A stretch of DNA of 64,000 bases from Derxia gummosa DSM 723 (GTDB lineage Bacteria > Pseudomonadota > Gammaproteobacteria > Burkholderiales > Burkholderiaceae_E). The stretch covers positions 124,001 to 188,000 of the forward strand of contig NZ_AXWS01000007.1 in assembly GCF_000482785.1 (NCBI RefSeq), written 5' to 3'. The translations under genes were made by a program, and so were the position numbers. Of this stretch, positions 52,977 through 61,793 are shown piece by piece. Every line of letters begins with the position of its first letter. The first letter of the stretch is position 1. The notes under the pieces are model-generated. The model worked only from the letters and a program-made list of their open reading frames with translations. It did not search any database and was not told the origin of the DNA.

Positions 52977-55487
52977 TCAGCTGCGGCCGAACTCGATGCG
53001 CGCGCCGATCCAGAAGATGCGCGGCGCGCCCGGCGCGACGAAGGTCGAATGCATCAGCGGCCGCTCGCCGTCGATGACGGGCGTGGTGAACGGCCGGCCG
53101 ATGAAGCTGCCGTCGCCGCGGAAGCCGGTCGCGCCCAGTTGCGCCGCCGTCGCGTACTTGCGGTCGAACAGGTTGTTGACCTGGGCGTAGAACTTGACCG
53201 CCCGCGTCGCCTGCCAGTCGGCGCCGAGATTGAGCACCGCGTAGCCGCCGACCTTGCCCGGCCCGAGGTAGTACACGCCGTCGGCCTGGTGCTGGCCGTT
53301 CTCGTTGCCGCGCGCGAGCGAATCGCCCACCACGTTCATGTCGAGGCCGATGCGCACCGTCGGCAGCACGCGCCAGTCGGCCCAGGCCTTGAACAGGTGA
53401 CGCGGGATCAGCGGCATGCGGTCGCCGGGCTTGACGCTGATCGTCCCGTCGAAGCCGGGCTCGCCTTCGAGCACGCCGCTGTTGCTGCCGTTGGCCTCGC
53501 CGTTGAAGGTTTCGGCGCTCTGGTAGGTCGCGTCGATGTAGCTGTAGTTGGCGCCCCAGCTCACGCTGTCGCTCGCGCGCCCGTTCAGGCCCAGCTCGAC
53601 GCCCTGGCGGCGCGTCTTGCCGAAGTTGCGGAAGTAGCCGAAGCCGGCCTGGTCGTCGGCGACGAACTGGATGTCGTCGCGGTTGACGGCGCGGAACACG
53701 CCCGCGTTCCATTCCAGCGAGCGGTCGAACTGGCCGCGCAACCCGGCCTCGATCGTGCGCGTCACCACCTGCTTCAGCGGCGGATCGCCGGCCATCGCGT
53801 TGGGCAGGCGGCAGGGGTTGGCCGGGTCGGCGCAGCCGAGTTCGATCGCCGACGGCGCGCGGCTGCCCTCGGTCACGCCGGCATAGGCGCCGAAGGCGCG
53901 CTCGGGCGTCCAGGTCAGGCCGAGCGCCGGATTCACGCGCTGGAAGCTGTGCACCGCGTCGAGCGAGCCGTCCTCGCCGCGCGGAGTGAGGTTGTCGTGG
54001 TTGGAGACGCGGGTGCGGTTGTAGCGCGCCGAGGCCGTCACGCGCAGCGCGTCGGTCACGGCGAAGGTGTCGGTGCCGTACACGCTCCAGGTATGGGCGG
54101 TGCCGGTCAGATCGACGCGCGAGTCGAAGGCGTTTTCCGAGTCCTGCGTGCCGTCGGCGAACACGCCGGTGCCGACCACGCCGCGCCCCGGCACCAGATA
54201 GCCGAACTCGCTCGACTGCGTGAACGCCACGCGGCTGCCGTCATAGCCGCCGCCGACGGTGAAGCGGTTTTCATGGCCCGCGAGCGGCGCGGTCCAGCTC
54301 GCCTGGAGATTGGCGCCGAACTGGGTCTGCGTCGTGCTCGTGCGGTTGATGAGGCCGTTGCACTTCTCGTTCGGCTCGCCGTTGGTGAGCGAGTTGGCGA
54401 TGCAGCGCCAGAACGGGAACGGCGTGTTGGAGGCGTTCTCGCCGCGGGTCGGGAAGCCCGTGTAGCCAGCGTTGGTCAGCGCGGTGCGCTCGGCGGCATT
54501 GGGCTGGTAGAGCGATTCGCCGAGGCTGTCCTCGTTGATGTCGCCGTTGTAAGTGCGGGTGCCGATGTCGCGGTAATAGGCGTTGCCCGACAGCGTGAAG
54601 CTGTCGCTGACCGCATGGCTCAGGGCGAGGTTGAGCAGGTTCTGGCTGTTGCGCGTGTTGTCGGGCTTGGTATAGACGCCGCGGTAGTCGCTGGCGAGCA
54701 GGCGCACGTCCTGCAGGCCGTTGCCGTTGAGGTTGCTGTTGGCATGCGCGGCGGTGAGCGACACGTCGGTGCGCTCGTCGCCCCAGCCGAGCTTGGCAAA
54801 CACCTGGCCCACGTCCGACGGCGACTCGACGCGCCAGCCGTTGTCGCGGAACTGGGTGCCGGTCACGAACCAGTGGAAGCCCGCCTCGTTCGAGCCGCCG
54901 TGCTCCAGCGTCGCCGAGCGGCGCGCATGGCTGCCGTAGTTCACGTCGAGCGCCGTGCCGGGCGCGCTGCGGCCGTCCTTGGTGGTGAGCGAAATCGCGC
55001 CGCCCAGGGTGTTGAGGCCGAACAGCGGGTTCGAGCCCGGCATGAGCGCGAGGCTGCGGATGGCCGACTTCGGGATCAGGTCCCAGCTCACCACGTCGCC
55101 GAAGGGCTGGTTGAGCCGCACGCCATCCATGTACAGCGAGATGCCCTGGGGCGTGCCGAGCAGCGGCGAGGCGGTGAAGCCCCGGTAGTTCACGTCGGGC
55201 TGGAAGGGGTTGTTCTGGATGTCGTTGACGAACACGCCGGCCGCGCTGCGGCGCAGGTAGTCCGAGATGTCGGGCGAATGCGTGCGCTCGAGGTCCTTGT
55301 CGGTCGCGGTCTGCACGGCGGCGGGAATCTCGTTCTTGGGCTGGCCGACGCCTGGCAGCGGCGTCGGCGCGACCACCACCACGTCGGCGAGCCGGGCGGT
55401 CTGCTGCTGGGCCCCGGCCTCGGCCATGTGGCCGAGCGCAATGGCAACAGCGAGCGCCATCGGCGCGCGCGCATGAAGATGCTGCAT
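52977..55487 (-). CDS. TonB-dependent outer membrane receptor
   Basis: This 836-residue receptor has a signal peptide (residues 1-26), and GGAGGAG lies 3 nt before the ATG at 55487. The plug domain (about 30-160) carries DVVVVAPTPLPGVG and the conserved QGISLYMDGVRLNQPFGDVV. A 22-strand barrel follows with a TonB-receptor C-terminal pattern. It lies 148 nt before the NarL-type two-component genes on the same strand. The ligand is unknown: siderophore, or possibly another metal complex. A lanthanide chelate is only a guess suggested by the PQQ enzyme elsewhere in the window. Confidence 0.92.
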   Translation of the reverse strand: MQHLHARAPMALAVAIALGHMAEAGAQQQTARLADVVVVAPTPLPGVGQPKNEIPAAVQTATDKDLERTHSPDISDYLRRSAAGVFVNDIQNNPFQPDVNYRGFTASPLLGTPQGISLYMDGVRLNQPFGDVVSWDLIPKSAIRSLALMPGSNPLFGLNTLGGAISLTTKDGRSAPGTALDVNYGSHARRSATLEHGGSNEAGFHWFVTGTQFRDNGWRVESPSDVGQVFAKLGWGDERTDVSLTAAHANSNLNGNGLQDVRLLASDYRGVYTKPDNTRNSQNLLNLALSHAVSDSFTLSGNAYYRDIGTRTYNGDINEDSLGESLYQPNAAERTALTNAGYTGFPTRGENASNTPFPFWRCIANSLTNGEPNEKCNGLINRTSTTQTQFGANLQASWTAPLAGHENRFTVGGGYDGSRVAFTQSSEFGYLVPGRGVVGTGVFADGTQDSENAFDSRVDLTGTAHTWSVYGTDTFAVTDALRVTASARYNRTRVSNHDNLTPRGEDGSLDAVHSFQRVNPALGLTWTPERAFGAYAGVTEGSRAPSAIELGCADPANPCRLPNAMAGDPPLKQVVTRTIEAGLRGQFDRSLEWNAGVFRAVNRDDIQFVADDQAGFGYFRNFGKTRRQGVELGLNGRASDSVSWGANYSYIDATYQSAETFNGEANGSNSGVLEGEPGFDGTISVKPGDRMPLIPRHLFKAWADWRVLPTVRIGLDMNVVGDSLARGNENGQHQADGVYYLGPGKVGGYAVLNLGADWQATRAVKFYAQVNNLFDRKYATAAQLGATGFRGDGSFIGRPFTTPVIDGERPLMHSTFVAPGAPRIFWIGARIEFGRS

Positions 55488-55632
55488 GTCTCCTCCGGGA
55501 TCCGGACGCCTCTGACGGGCGCCCTGTGTTCGATAGCCGGCCGAGACTAGGAACAGCTTGTCCATGCGGCTTGGGAAATCTTCCCGAGCCGATGGCCGAC
55601 GACCGGATTCGGGGTTTGTGCGGAGATTTGAC

Positions 55633-56160
55633 ATGGCACACATGCAACGTTGCGGGGGCGTGCCCCGGTTGCCGGCCGCGCTGGCGCTGGCATTGACGCT
55701 CGGCGCGTGCAGCGGAGGCGTCGGCATCGGCTTCGGCGGCTACTGGGGCGACGGTGGCTGGTGGGACGACGGCTGGGACGAAGTCGGCTTCGGCGTCATC
55801 GACAGCCGCGGCCGTTCGGGTATCGCGACGCCCGGCTTGCAGGTCGCGCGCGACCTGTCCGGCTGGTCGGCGCTGTGGCAGGCGCATGTCGCGCCGGACG
55901 ATCCGGCGCCGCCGCTGCCGTCGGTCAATTTCTCTAACCGCATGGTGGCCGGCGTGTTTGCCGGCCAGCGCGCCTCGCCCTGCGCGCGGATCCGCGTGAC
56001 CCGAGTGCTGCGCGAGCGCGCGACCGGGCGGCTGCACATCGACGCCGCCCTGAGCCTCGACGGCGGTGCGTGCTCGCAGGACAGCGCGCCGTCCACCCCG
56101 GCCGAACTCGTCGCGCTGGAGCAGACCTCGGCCGAAGTGACGCTGGCGGTGAACGAATGA
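55633..56160 (+). CDS. Lipoprotein with PrcB-like C-terminal domain
   Basis: This 175-residue lipoprotein has a basic start and lipobox LTLGAC, so Cys is near residue 26. After a Gly/Trp/Asp-rich spacer there is a small beta domain. It contains NFSNRMVAGVFAGQRASPCARIRV, resembling the C-terminal domain of protease-stabilising PrcB-like proteins. The start at 55633 is chosen for the signal; ATG 55642 is possible. It is divergent from the TonB receptor. The role is unknown. Confidence 0.75.
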   Translation: MAHMQRCGGVPRLPAALALALTLGACSGGVGIGFGGYWGDGGWWDDGWDEVGFGVIDSRGRSGIATPGLQVARDLSGWSALWQAHVAPDDPAPPLPSVNFSNRMVAGVFAGQRASPCARIRVTRVLRERATGRLHIDAALSLDGGACSQDSAPSTPAELVALEQTSAEVTLAVNE

Positions 56161-56392
56161 GACCGCCGACACCATCGGATGCAAGCCGGAAAGGCTGCTG
56201 ACGCGAGAGCGGCGTAACTTGCGGGCGACCCGGATTCCGCCCGAGTTCCCGCCGGACACCCAATCGGTCACGTCGGCCGACCGGCGGTTTCATAGCGGAC
56301 AAAATTGTCCGTTACGATCACGAACCCGCCCGCCCGGGTGGTTGAGTGCCATTCAATGCAGTCACGAATCAATTCTTAAGGATGTGGTTTCA

Positions 56393-57355
56393 ATGCCAGT
56401 TGCAAATCAGAAACTCACCAAGATCGGCGTTTTCTACGACGGCAATTTCCTGCTCCACGTGAGCAACTACTACCAGTATGTTCATGCACGTCATTCCCGG
56501 CTTTCGATTGCCGGCATGCATGAATTCATGAAGCAGAAAGTCGCGGCCGCCGATGGCATCGACGTCCGATATGCGCAGATCGTCGACGCGCATTACTTCC
56601 GCGGCCGGCTGCGCGCCCAGGACGCGGCCGAGCGCGACGTGCTGCTCAAGGAGCGCCTGTTCGACGACGTGCTCATGCGCCAGGGCGTCACCACGCACTA
56701 CCTGCCGCTCGGTGCCAACGGAGAGAAGGGCATCGACGTCTGGCTCGCGCTCGAAGCCTACGAACTCGCGATCTTCAAGCGCTACGACGTGGTCGCGCTC
56801 GTGGCCTGCGACGGCGACTACCTGCCGCTGGTGCGCAAGCTCAACACGCTGGGCATCCGCGTTCTGCTCATGGCCTGGGACTTCAAGTTCACCGACCAGC
56901 ACGGCAACGAGCGCGAGACGCGCACCGCGCAGTCCCTGATCGAGGAAGTGACCCTGCCCTTCCTGATGCACCAGGTCATCGACGACCGCTTCACGCGCAA
57001 CGATCCGCTCATCAACGGCCTGTTCGTCCCGCCCGCCGAGGCGCGCGTGCGCGTCCAGAGCGATGACGTGCAGCCGACCGCCGCGCCGACCGTGGCGGCA
57101 CTGCCCTCGCCCGCCGTGCCGGTCGATCCCGACAGCGACGAAGTGCTCGAAGGCAAGATCCAGAATCTCAAGGAAGGTTTCGGATTCATCACGCCTTTCA
57201 ATGGCGGCACGAATCTCTTCTTCTTCCACAACAGCGTGGTGAATGCCGAATTCGCGACGCTCAAGATTGGCGACCATGTCGAATACCGCCTCGGCACGAA
57301 TGACAAGGGCGCCTGTGCGATCGACGTCAAGCTGATTACCGACTTCGAGGAATGA
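56393..57355 (+). CDS. NYN-domain (LabA-like) protein fused to a cold shock domain
   Basis: This 320-residue cytoplasmic protein has two parts. Residues 8-210 form a NYN domain of the PIN-like nuclease superfamily, with acidic sites in GVFYDGNFL, EKGIDVWLALEAY and LVACDGDYLPLV. A linker rich in Pro and Ala follows. Residues 250-317 form a cold shock domain with the RNA-binding motif GKIQNLKEGFGFITPF...NLFFFHNSV. The fusion suggests an RNA-targeting nuclease or RNA-binding regulator. AAGGATG lies about 12 nt before the ATG. The 5' leader (from 56280) is less GC-rich than its surroundings. A strong terminator follows. Confidence 0.92.
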   Translation: MPVANQKLTKIGVFYDGNFLLHVSNYYQYVHARHSRLSIAGMHEFMKQKVAAADGIDVRYAQIVDAHYFRGRLRAQDAAERDVLLKERLFDDVLMRQGVTTHYLPLGANGEKGIDVWLALEAYELAIFKRYDVVALVACDGDYLPLVRKLNTLGIRVLLMAWDFKFTDQHGNERETRTAQSLIEEVTLPFLMHQVIDDRFTRNDPLINGLFVPPAEARVRVQSDDVQPTAAPTVAALPSPAVPVDPDSDEVLEGKIQNLKEGFGFITPFNGGTNLFFFHNSVVNAEFATLKIGDHVEYRLGTNDKGACAIDVKLITDFEE

Positions 57356-57395
57356 TGTCGCGCTGATTGCCGCCGCAATTAGGCGCAATTGCCAG

Positions 57396-57429
57396 AACGG
57401 CGTCCGGAAGCGATTCCGGACGCCGTTTT
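57396..57429 (+). terminator. Intrinsic terminator after the NYN-CSD gene
   Basis: AACGGCGTCCGG and CCGGACGCCGTT form a perfect 12-bp stem with an 8-nt loop followed by TTTTC. It lies 41 nt after the stop codon. The stretch 57430-57755 that follows has no gene, only the palindromes listed below. Confidence 0.93.
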
Positions 57430-57644
57430 CATTTCGGCCAAAAAATATGCCCGAGAGAGCGACACCGGCCCTCGTCGGCCACCTGCACAACAGCCGCCTC
57501 GACGCAATGTTTGTCAGGTAACAACGAAGATGCGGGCGGCCCTTGCCGGCCACCCGCCGCGCCGCCAGCGTCCCCGGACCAGGCGCGACGCGTTGTCGGG
57601 CCGGAACGCGGATGGCGGCTCCAAGACCGGTTTCGCACTGAGAA

Positions 57645-57656
57645 ATTGCATGCAAT
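57645..57656. promoter_or_regulatory. ATTGCATGCAAT operator candidate, copy 1
   Basis: A perfect 12-bp palindrome 100 nt before the start codon of the GntR gene at 57756. The same 12 bases recur over that start codon. Such spaced pairs fit autorepression by an FCD-type GntR protein. Confidence 0.55.
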
Positions 57657-57750
57657 CCAGCCATCACGGCAGGGGAAAAGCGCGCATCAGTCCGATTTAT
57701 GCGGTTGAATCGCGGCTCCCGACGCTCACCTCAGCGTCATGACCGTCAAG

Positions 57751-57764
57751 ATTGCATGCAATCC
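57751..57764. promoter_or_regulatory. GATTGCATGCAATC operator candidate, copy 2
   Basis: A perfect 14-bp palindrome covering the ATG of the GntR gene (57756-57758). Its inner 12 bases equal copy 1, with centres 107 nt apart. Binding here would block transcription or translation start. Confidence 0.6.
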
Positions 57765-58589
57765 AACCCTTCCCGTCCCAGTCGCGCCGACGCCGTCGCG
57801 CGGCGCATCGCCGATGACATCGCGCTGGGCCATTTCGTGCCCGGCGAGCGCATCGACGAGCACTCCCTCGCGGCGCGTTATGGCGTGTCACGCACGCCGG
57901 TGCGCGAGGCGATCAAGCAGCTCGCCGCAAGTGGCCTCGTGCATCACCAGCCCAATCGCGGCTCGACCGTGGCAGAGCTGTCGGCGGAGGAACTCGGGCA
58001 GGTGTTCGAGGCCATCGGCGAGATCGAGGCCGCGTGCGCGCGCCATGCCGCCGTGCGCATGACCGATGCCGAGCGCACCGCCCTCGCCGATCTGCATGCC
58101 CGCGCCCGCGCCGCCGTCGCCGCCGATGACGGCGCCACCTATGCCGACCTCAACCTGCAACTGCATGCCGCGCTGCTTGCCGGCGCCCACAACCCGGTGC
58201 TGGCGCGGACGGCCGAGGCGCTGCATGCCCAGGTCGCGGCCTGGCGGCGGACCCAGTTCCGCCAGCCCGAGCGCATGGCCGAGTCCTTTGCCGAACATGC
58301 GGAGATCGTCGAGGCGGTGCTGGCGCGCGACGCGATCGGCGCGCATCGGGCGATGCGGGCGCATCTGGTTCCGGCCCATGGCTCGGCCGAGCATGCCGGC
58401 CTGCCGGCGGCCGTGATCGCGACCGCCCAGGCGGCAGCCGCGCCGGTGTCGGAGTCGCCCGCCACGGATGCGTCCCGCGCCCGCGTCGCATCCGCTCCGA
58501 ATGCCGACACCGCCAAGGCTGCACCGCCGGCCACCGGCACCGCCACCGTCCGCCCCCGAACCCCCAACCGCGCCCGGAGCGCCCCATGA
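57756..58589 (+). CDS. GntR-family regulator with FCD domain
   Basis: This 277-residue regulator has a winged helix at about residues 12-75 (HSLAARYGVSRTPVREAIKQLAASGLV) and an FCD ligand domain at about 80-215. The last 60 residues are an Ala/Pro/Thr-rich tail unlike the family. The stop overlaps the ATG of the amidohydrolase gene (ATGA), so the genes are coupled. Two palindromes, one over its own start codon, suggest autorepression. Confidence 0.9.
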   Translation: MQSNPSRPSRADAVARRIADDIALGHFVPGERIDEHSLAARYGVSRTPVREAIKQLAASGLVHHQPNRGSTVAELSAEELGQVFEAIGEIEAACARHAAVRMTDAERTALADLHARARAAVAADDGATYADLNLQLHAALLAGAHNPVLARTAEALHAQVAAWRRTQFRQPERMAESFAEHAEIVEAVLARDAIGAHRAMRAHLVPAHGSAEHAGLPAAVIATAQAAAAPVSESPATDASRARVASAPNADTAKAAPPATGTATVRPRTPNRARSAP

Positions 58590-60214
58590 CCCCCATCCTC
58601 GGAACCCGTGGCGCCGTCGTCGCGCCGCACAGCCTCGCCGCCCAGGCCGGGCTCGACATCCTGCGCGAGGGCGGCAACGCCATCGAGGCGACGATCGCCG
58701 TCGCGGCCACGCTCGCGGTCGTCTATCCGCACATGACCGGCATCGGCGGTGACGGCTTCTGGCTGCTGCGCGCGCCGGGCGTGCCGATGCGCTCGATCGA
58801 CGCCTGCGGCCGTGCGGGCGCCAACGTGCGCCGCGAGCTGTACGCGGGCATGGACAGCATTCCGTGGCGCGGCCCGCTCGCGGCCAACACGGTCGCGGGC
58901 ACGGTGTCGGGCTGGGGCGCGGCTTACGAGCATTCGCGCCGCCACTGGGGCGGCAAGCTGCCGATGGCGCGGCTGCTGGAGTCGGCCGTGCACTACGCGC
59001 GCGAAGGCTTTCCGGTCACGCACAGCCAGGCCGCCAACACCGCCGCCAAGCTGCACCAGCTGGAAATGCAGCCGGGCTTTGCCGGCGCCTTCCTGCGCCC
59101 GCCGCAACCGGGCGGCGCGGGCGGCATCGGCAACGTGCCGGCCAGCCTGCCGCGCTACGGCGACCGCCACGCCTTCCCCACGCTCGCGGCGACGCTGGAG
59201 CAGATCGGCCGCGCCGGCGCTGACGACTTCTACCGCGGCGACCTCGCGGCGAGCATCGCGCGTGACCTCGCCGCCATCGGCAGCCCCGTCACCGGCGCCG
59301 ACCTCGCCGCCCACCAGCCGGACTGGCCCGAGCCGCTGCGCGCCGAGCTGCGCGCCGGCACCGTGTACAACCTGCGCCCGCCCACGCAAGGCCTCGCCTC
59401 GCTGCTCATCCTTGCCCAGTTCGAGCAGTTGCGCGCCGACGGCGATTCGCCCGACACGCTGCGCGGCATCCACCTGCTGGTCGAGGCGACCAAGCAGGCC
59501 TTCAAGCTGCGCGACCGCGAGGTGGCCGATCCGGCGCTCGCGAGCATCGATCCGCAGGCCTGGCTGTCGCCCAACCATGTGGCCGCGCTCGCCGCGCGCG
59601 TGCCGCTCGACGCCGCCAGCCCCTGGCCCGCTCCCAGCAGCGACGGCGACACGACCTGGATGGGCGCCGTCGACCGCGAGGGCCGCGCGGTGAGCATGAT
59701 CCAGAGCATCTTCTTCGAGTTCGGCAGCGGCTGCGTGCTGCCCGAGACCGGCATCTGGTGGCAGAACCGCGGCTGCTCCTTCGACCTGCGCCCCGGCCTG
59801 CTGCGCAGTCTGGAACCGGGCCGCAAGCCCTTCCACACGCTCAACCCGGCGATGACCGAACTGCCCGACGGCCGCGTGCTCGTGTACGGAACGATGGGCG
59901 GCGAAGGCCAGCCGCAGACGCAGGCCGCCGTGTTCTCGCGCTACGTCTGGGGCGGCCACGACATCCGCTCGGCGGTACGCGCGCCGCGCTGGCTGCTCGG
60001 CCGCACCTGGGCCGAGCCGGCCACGACGCTCAAGCTCGAATCGCGCTTCCCGGCGCAGATCGTCGATGGCCTCGCGAAGCTCGGTCACGCGGTCGAGGTG
60101 GTGGGCGATTTCGACGAACGCCTCGGCCATGCGGGCGGCCTCGTGCTGCATCCCGACGGCTGGATCGAAGGCGGCGAAGACCCGCGCAGCGACGGCTGCG
60201 TGGCGGCCTGGTAA
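58586..60214 (+). CDS. Gamma-glutamyltransferase family protein, HpxW (oxamate amidohydrolase)-like
   Basis: This 542-residue Ntn hydrolase of the gamma-glutamyltransferase family has no signal peptide. Self-cleavage should expose Thr356 as the nucleophile in GDTTWMGAVDREGRAV; ordinary enzymes have TTH here, and the Trp is shared with oxamate amidohydrolase HpxW-like members as I recall them. The N-terminal GGNAIEATIAVAATL and GIGGDGFWLL are family marks. A role in ureide or oxamate breakdown is plausible but unproven. It is coupled to the GntR gene and followed by an SBF-like transporter. Confidence 0.85.
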   Translation: MTPILGTRGAVVAPHSLAAQAGLDILREGGNAIEATIAVAATLAVVYPHMTGIGGDGFWLLRAPGVPMRSIDACGRAGANVRRELYAGMDSIPWRGPLAANTVAGTVSGWGAAYEHSRRHWGGKLPMARLLESAVHYAREGFPVTHSQAANTAAKLHQLEMQPGFAGAFLRPPQPGGAGGIGNVPASLPRYGDRHAFPTLAATLEQIGRAGADDFYRGDLAASIARDLAAIGSPVTGADLAAHQPDWPEPLRAELRAGTVYNLRPPTQGLASLLILAQFEQLRADGDSPDTLRGIHLLVEATKQAFKLRDREVADPALASIDPQAWLSPNHVAALAARVPLDAASPWPAPSSDGDTTWMGAVDREGRAVSMIQSIFFEFGSGCVLPETGIWWQNRGCSFDLRPGLLRSLEPGRKPFHTLNPAMTELPDGRVLVYGTMGGEGQPQTQAAVFSRYVWGGHDIRSAVRAPRWLLGRTWAEPATTLKLESRFPAQIVDGLAKLGHAVEVVGDFDERLGHAGGLVLHPDGWIEGGEDPRSDGCVAAW

Positions 60215-60322
60215 GCCGGCCCGACGCGGCTGCCGACCGGCCGCACGCCACAGCACGAGCCCGCGCCCGACGCGGGCCGCCTCTCCTCCGCGCGCTCCGG
60301 CGCGCCCCTCCGAAGGACGACC

Positions 60323-61300
60323 ATGGGTTTCAAGTTCGACTGGTTCATGAAGGGCATGCTCATCGCCGTCGGCCTCGCGGCGATCTGGCCCGAGCCCGGC
60401 GCGCACGGCGGCTGGCTGCATCCCGAGCTGCTCAACAAGATCGGCGTGGCGCTGATCTTCTTCCTGAGCGGGCTGTCGCTGAGCTTCGCCTCGCTCAAGT
60501 CGGGCACGCTGCAATGGAAGGTGCATCTGCTTGTCCAGTTCACGACCTTTCTCGTGTTTCCGCTGATCGGGCTGCTGCTGCTGCACACGACCGGCGGCTT
60601 CATGAAGGCGGATCTGCAACTCGGGTTCTTCTATCTGTGCGCGCTGCCGTCGACGGTGTCGTCGTCGGTCGCGCTGACGGCGGCGGCGCGCGGCAACGTG
60701 CCGGCGGCGCTGTTCAACGCGACGCTGTCGAGCCTGATCGGCGTGGTGCTCACGCCCGCGTGGCTCGGCTTCGTGCTGGGCAAGACGGGCGTGGAGTTCC
60801 CGCTCGCCAAGGTCATCCTCGACCTGCTGATCTGGCTGGTACTGCCGCTGGCGTTGGGCCAGCTGTCGCGGCCGGTGCTCGGCAACTGGGCCGCGAAGCA
60901 CAAGAAGCGGCTCTCGACCGTGGACCGGCTGACGATCCTGCTGCTGGTCTACACCTCGTTCGCCGATTCGGTCGCGCAGGGCGTGTGGTCGCACTACGGC
61001 GCGGGCGCGCTGATCGAGACGGTGGTGGGCACGGCGCTGATCTTCGGCGTCGTGCTGCTGGCGGTGAACGCGGTGGCGCGCGCGCTGGGGATGGCGGAGC
61101 CGGAGCGGATCGCGAGCGTGTTCTGCGGCTCGAAGAAGACGCTGGCGTCGGGGGTGCCGATGGCGCAGCTGATCTTCGGCGCGAATCCGGCGCTGGGGCT
61201 GATCCTGCTGCCGATCATGATCTACCACCCTCTGCAACTGGCCGTCGGGGGGGTGCTTGCGCAGCGGTGGGCGGCGCGGGAGCGGGCTGCGGCTGAGTGA
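60323..61300 (+). CDS. Bile acid:sodium symporter-like (SBF-like) transporter
   Basis: This 325-residue inner membrane protein has about 9-10 helices and belongs to the SBF-like family (ASBT/YfeH type). Typical parts are NKIGVALIFFLSGLSLSF near residue 38, CALPSTVSSSVALTAAARGN near 106 and SVFCGSKKTLASGVPMAQLIFG near 262. It probably imports an organic anion with sodium. It lies 108 nt after the amidohydrolase and may carry its substrate. A large structured repeat element begins 8 nt after its stop codon. Confidence 0.9.
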   Translation: MGFKFDWFMKGMLIAVGLAAIWPEPGAHGGWLHPELLNKIGVALIFFLSGLSLSFASLKSGTLQWKVHLLVQFTTFLVFPLIGLLLLHTTGGFMKADLQLGFFYLCALPSTVSSSVALTAAARGNVPAALFNATLSSLIGVVLTPAWLGFVLGKTGVEFPLAKVILDLLIWLVLPLALGQLSRPVLGNWAAKHKKRLSTVDRLTILLLVYTSFADSVAQGVWSHYGAGALIETVVGTALIFGVVLLAVNAVARALGMAEPERIASVFCGSKKTLASGVPMAQLIFGANPALGLILLPIMIYHPLQLAVGGVLAQRWAARERAAAE

Positions 61301-61308
61301 TTGGCTCC

Positions 61309-61537
61309 GGCGGTCGGTGGGGATGGGCGCGGGCGGGCGGCCTGCGGAAGCGGCCACGCCTGGACGGCGTGGCCGCCCGTCGCTCCTTCGGTAGCCCGCG
61401 GGCCGGCTTGCCAACTCAGCCCGGCGTTGCCGGGCTTCAGACAGGCAAGCCTGAACGCCTGCGGCGTTCTCCCGCGTCTACCTCGTCGCTCGGCGCTTCC
61501 GATGGCCGCCCGCCCCCGCCCATCCCCACCGACCGCC
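61309..61537 (+). repeat. Structured intergenic element A (3' of the symporter gene)
   Basis: This is a multibranched palindromic element. The outer arms at 61309-61342 and 61504-61537 pair over 34 bp with one mismatch, and continue as 61345-61352 with 61494-61501. Inside are these stems: GGCCACGCC/GGCGTGGCC (61352-61374); GGTAG plus CGCGGG (61390-61402) with CCCGCG plus CTACC (61471-61482); GGCTTGCC/GGCAAGCC (61405-61412, 61444-61451); AGCCCGGC/GCCGGGCT (61418-61436); and GAACGCC/GGCGTTC (61453-61469). A second copy with changed but still paired arms lies at 61794-62019 in reverse. No coding potential is seen. Confidence 0.85.
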
Positions 61538-61589
61538 TCGTTCACTCGTTTGGGCTGATAGGGCCGCTGCGCGGCCCTTGGTGCGGGTG

Positions 61590-61627
61590 ATTGCGGCTCG
61601 CCTGCCTCATTGCGGCTCGCCTGCCTC
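61590..61627. repeat. Tandem 19-bp duplication
   Basis: ATTGCGGCTCGCCTGCCTC occurs twice head to tail (61590-61608 and 61609-61627) with no mismatch. It lies between the two structured elements. The region 61538-61793 otherwise shows nothing recognisable. Confidence 0.9.
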
Positions 61628-61793
61628 GATGGCAGTGGCGCAGCTCCAACGGCATGCACGCCTCGGCGAGCGTGGCGGGAAGACGGACGAGCCTTCGGCA
61701 CAGTCCGGGCAGCGACAAGCACGGCAGTAATCATTCCGCCCACCGCCAGCAAGGGCTGCGCAGCAGCCCCCTCGCCCGTGCCCGCCTCACTGA

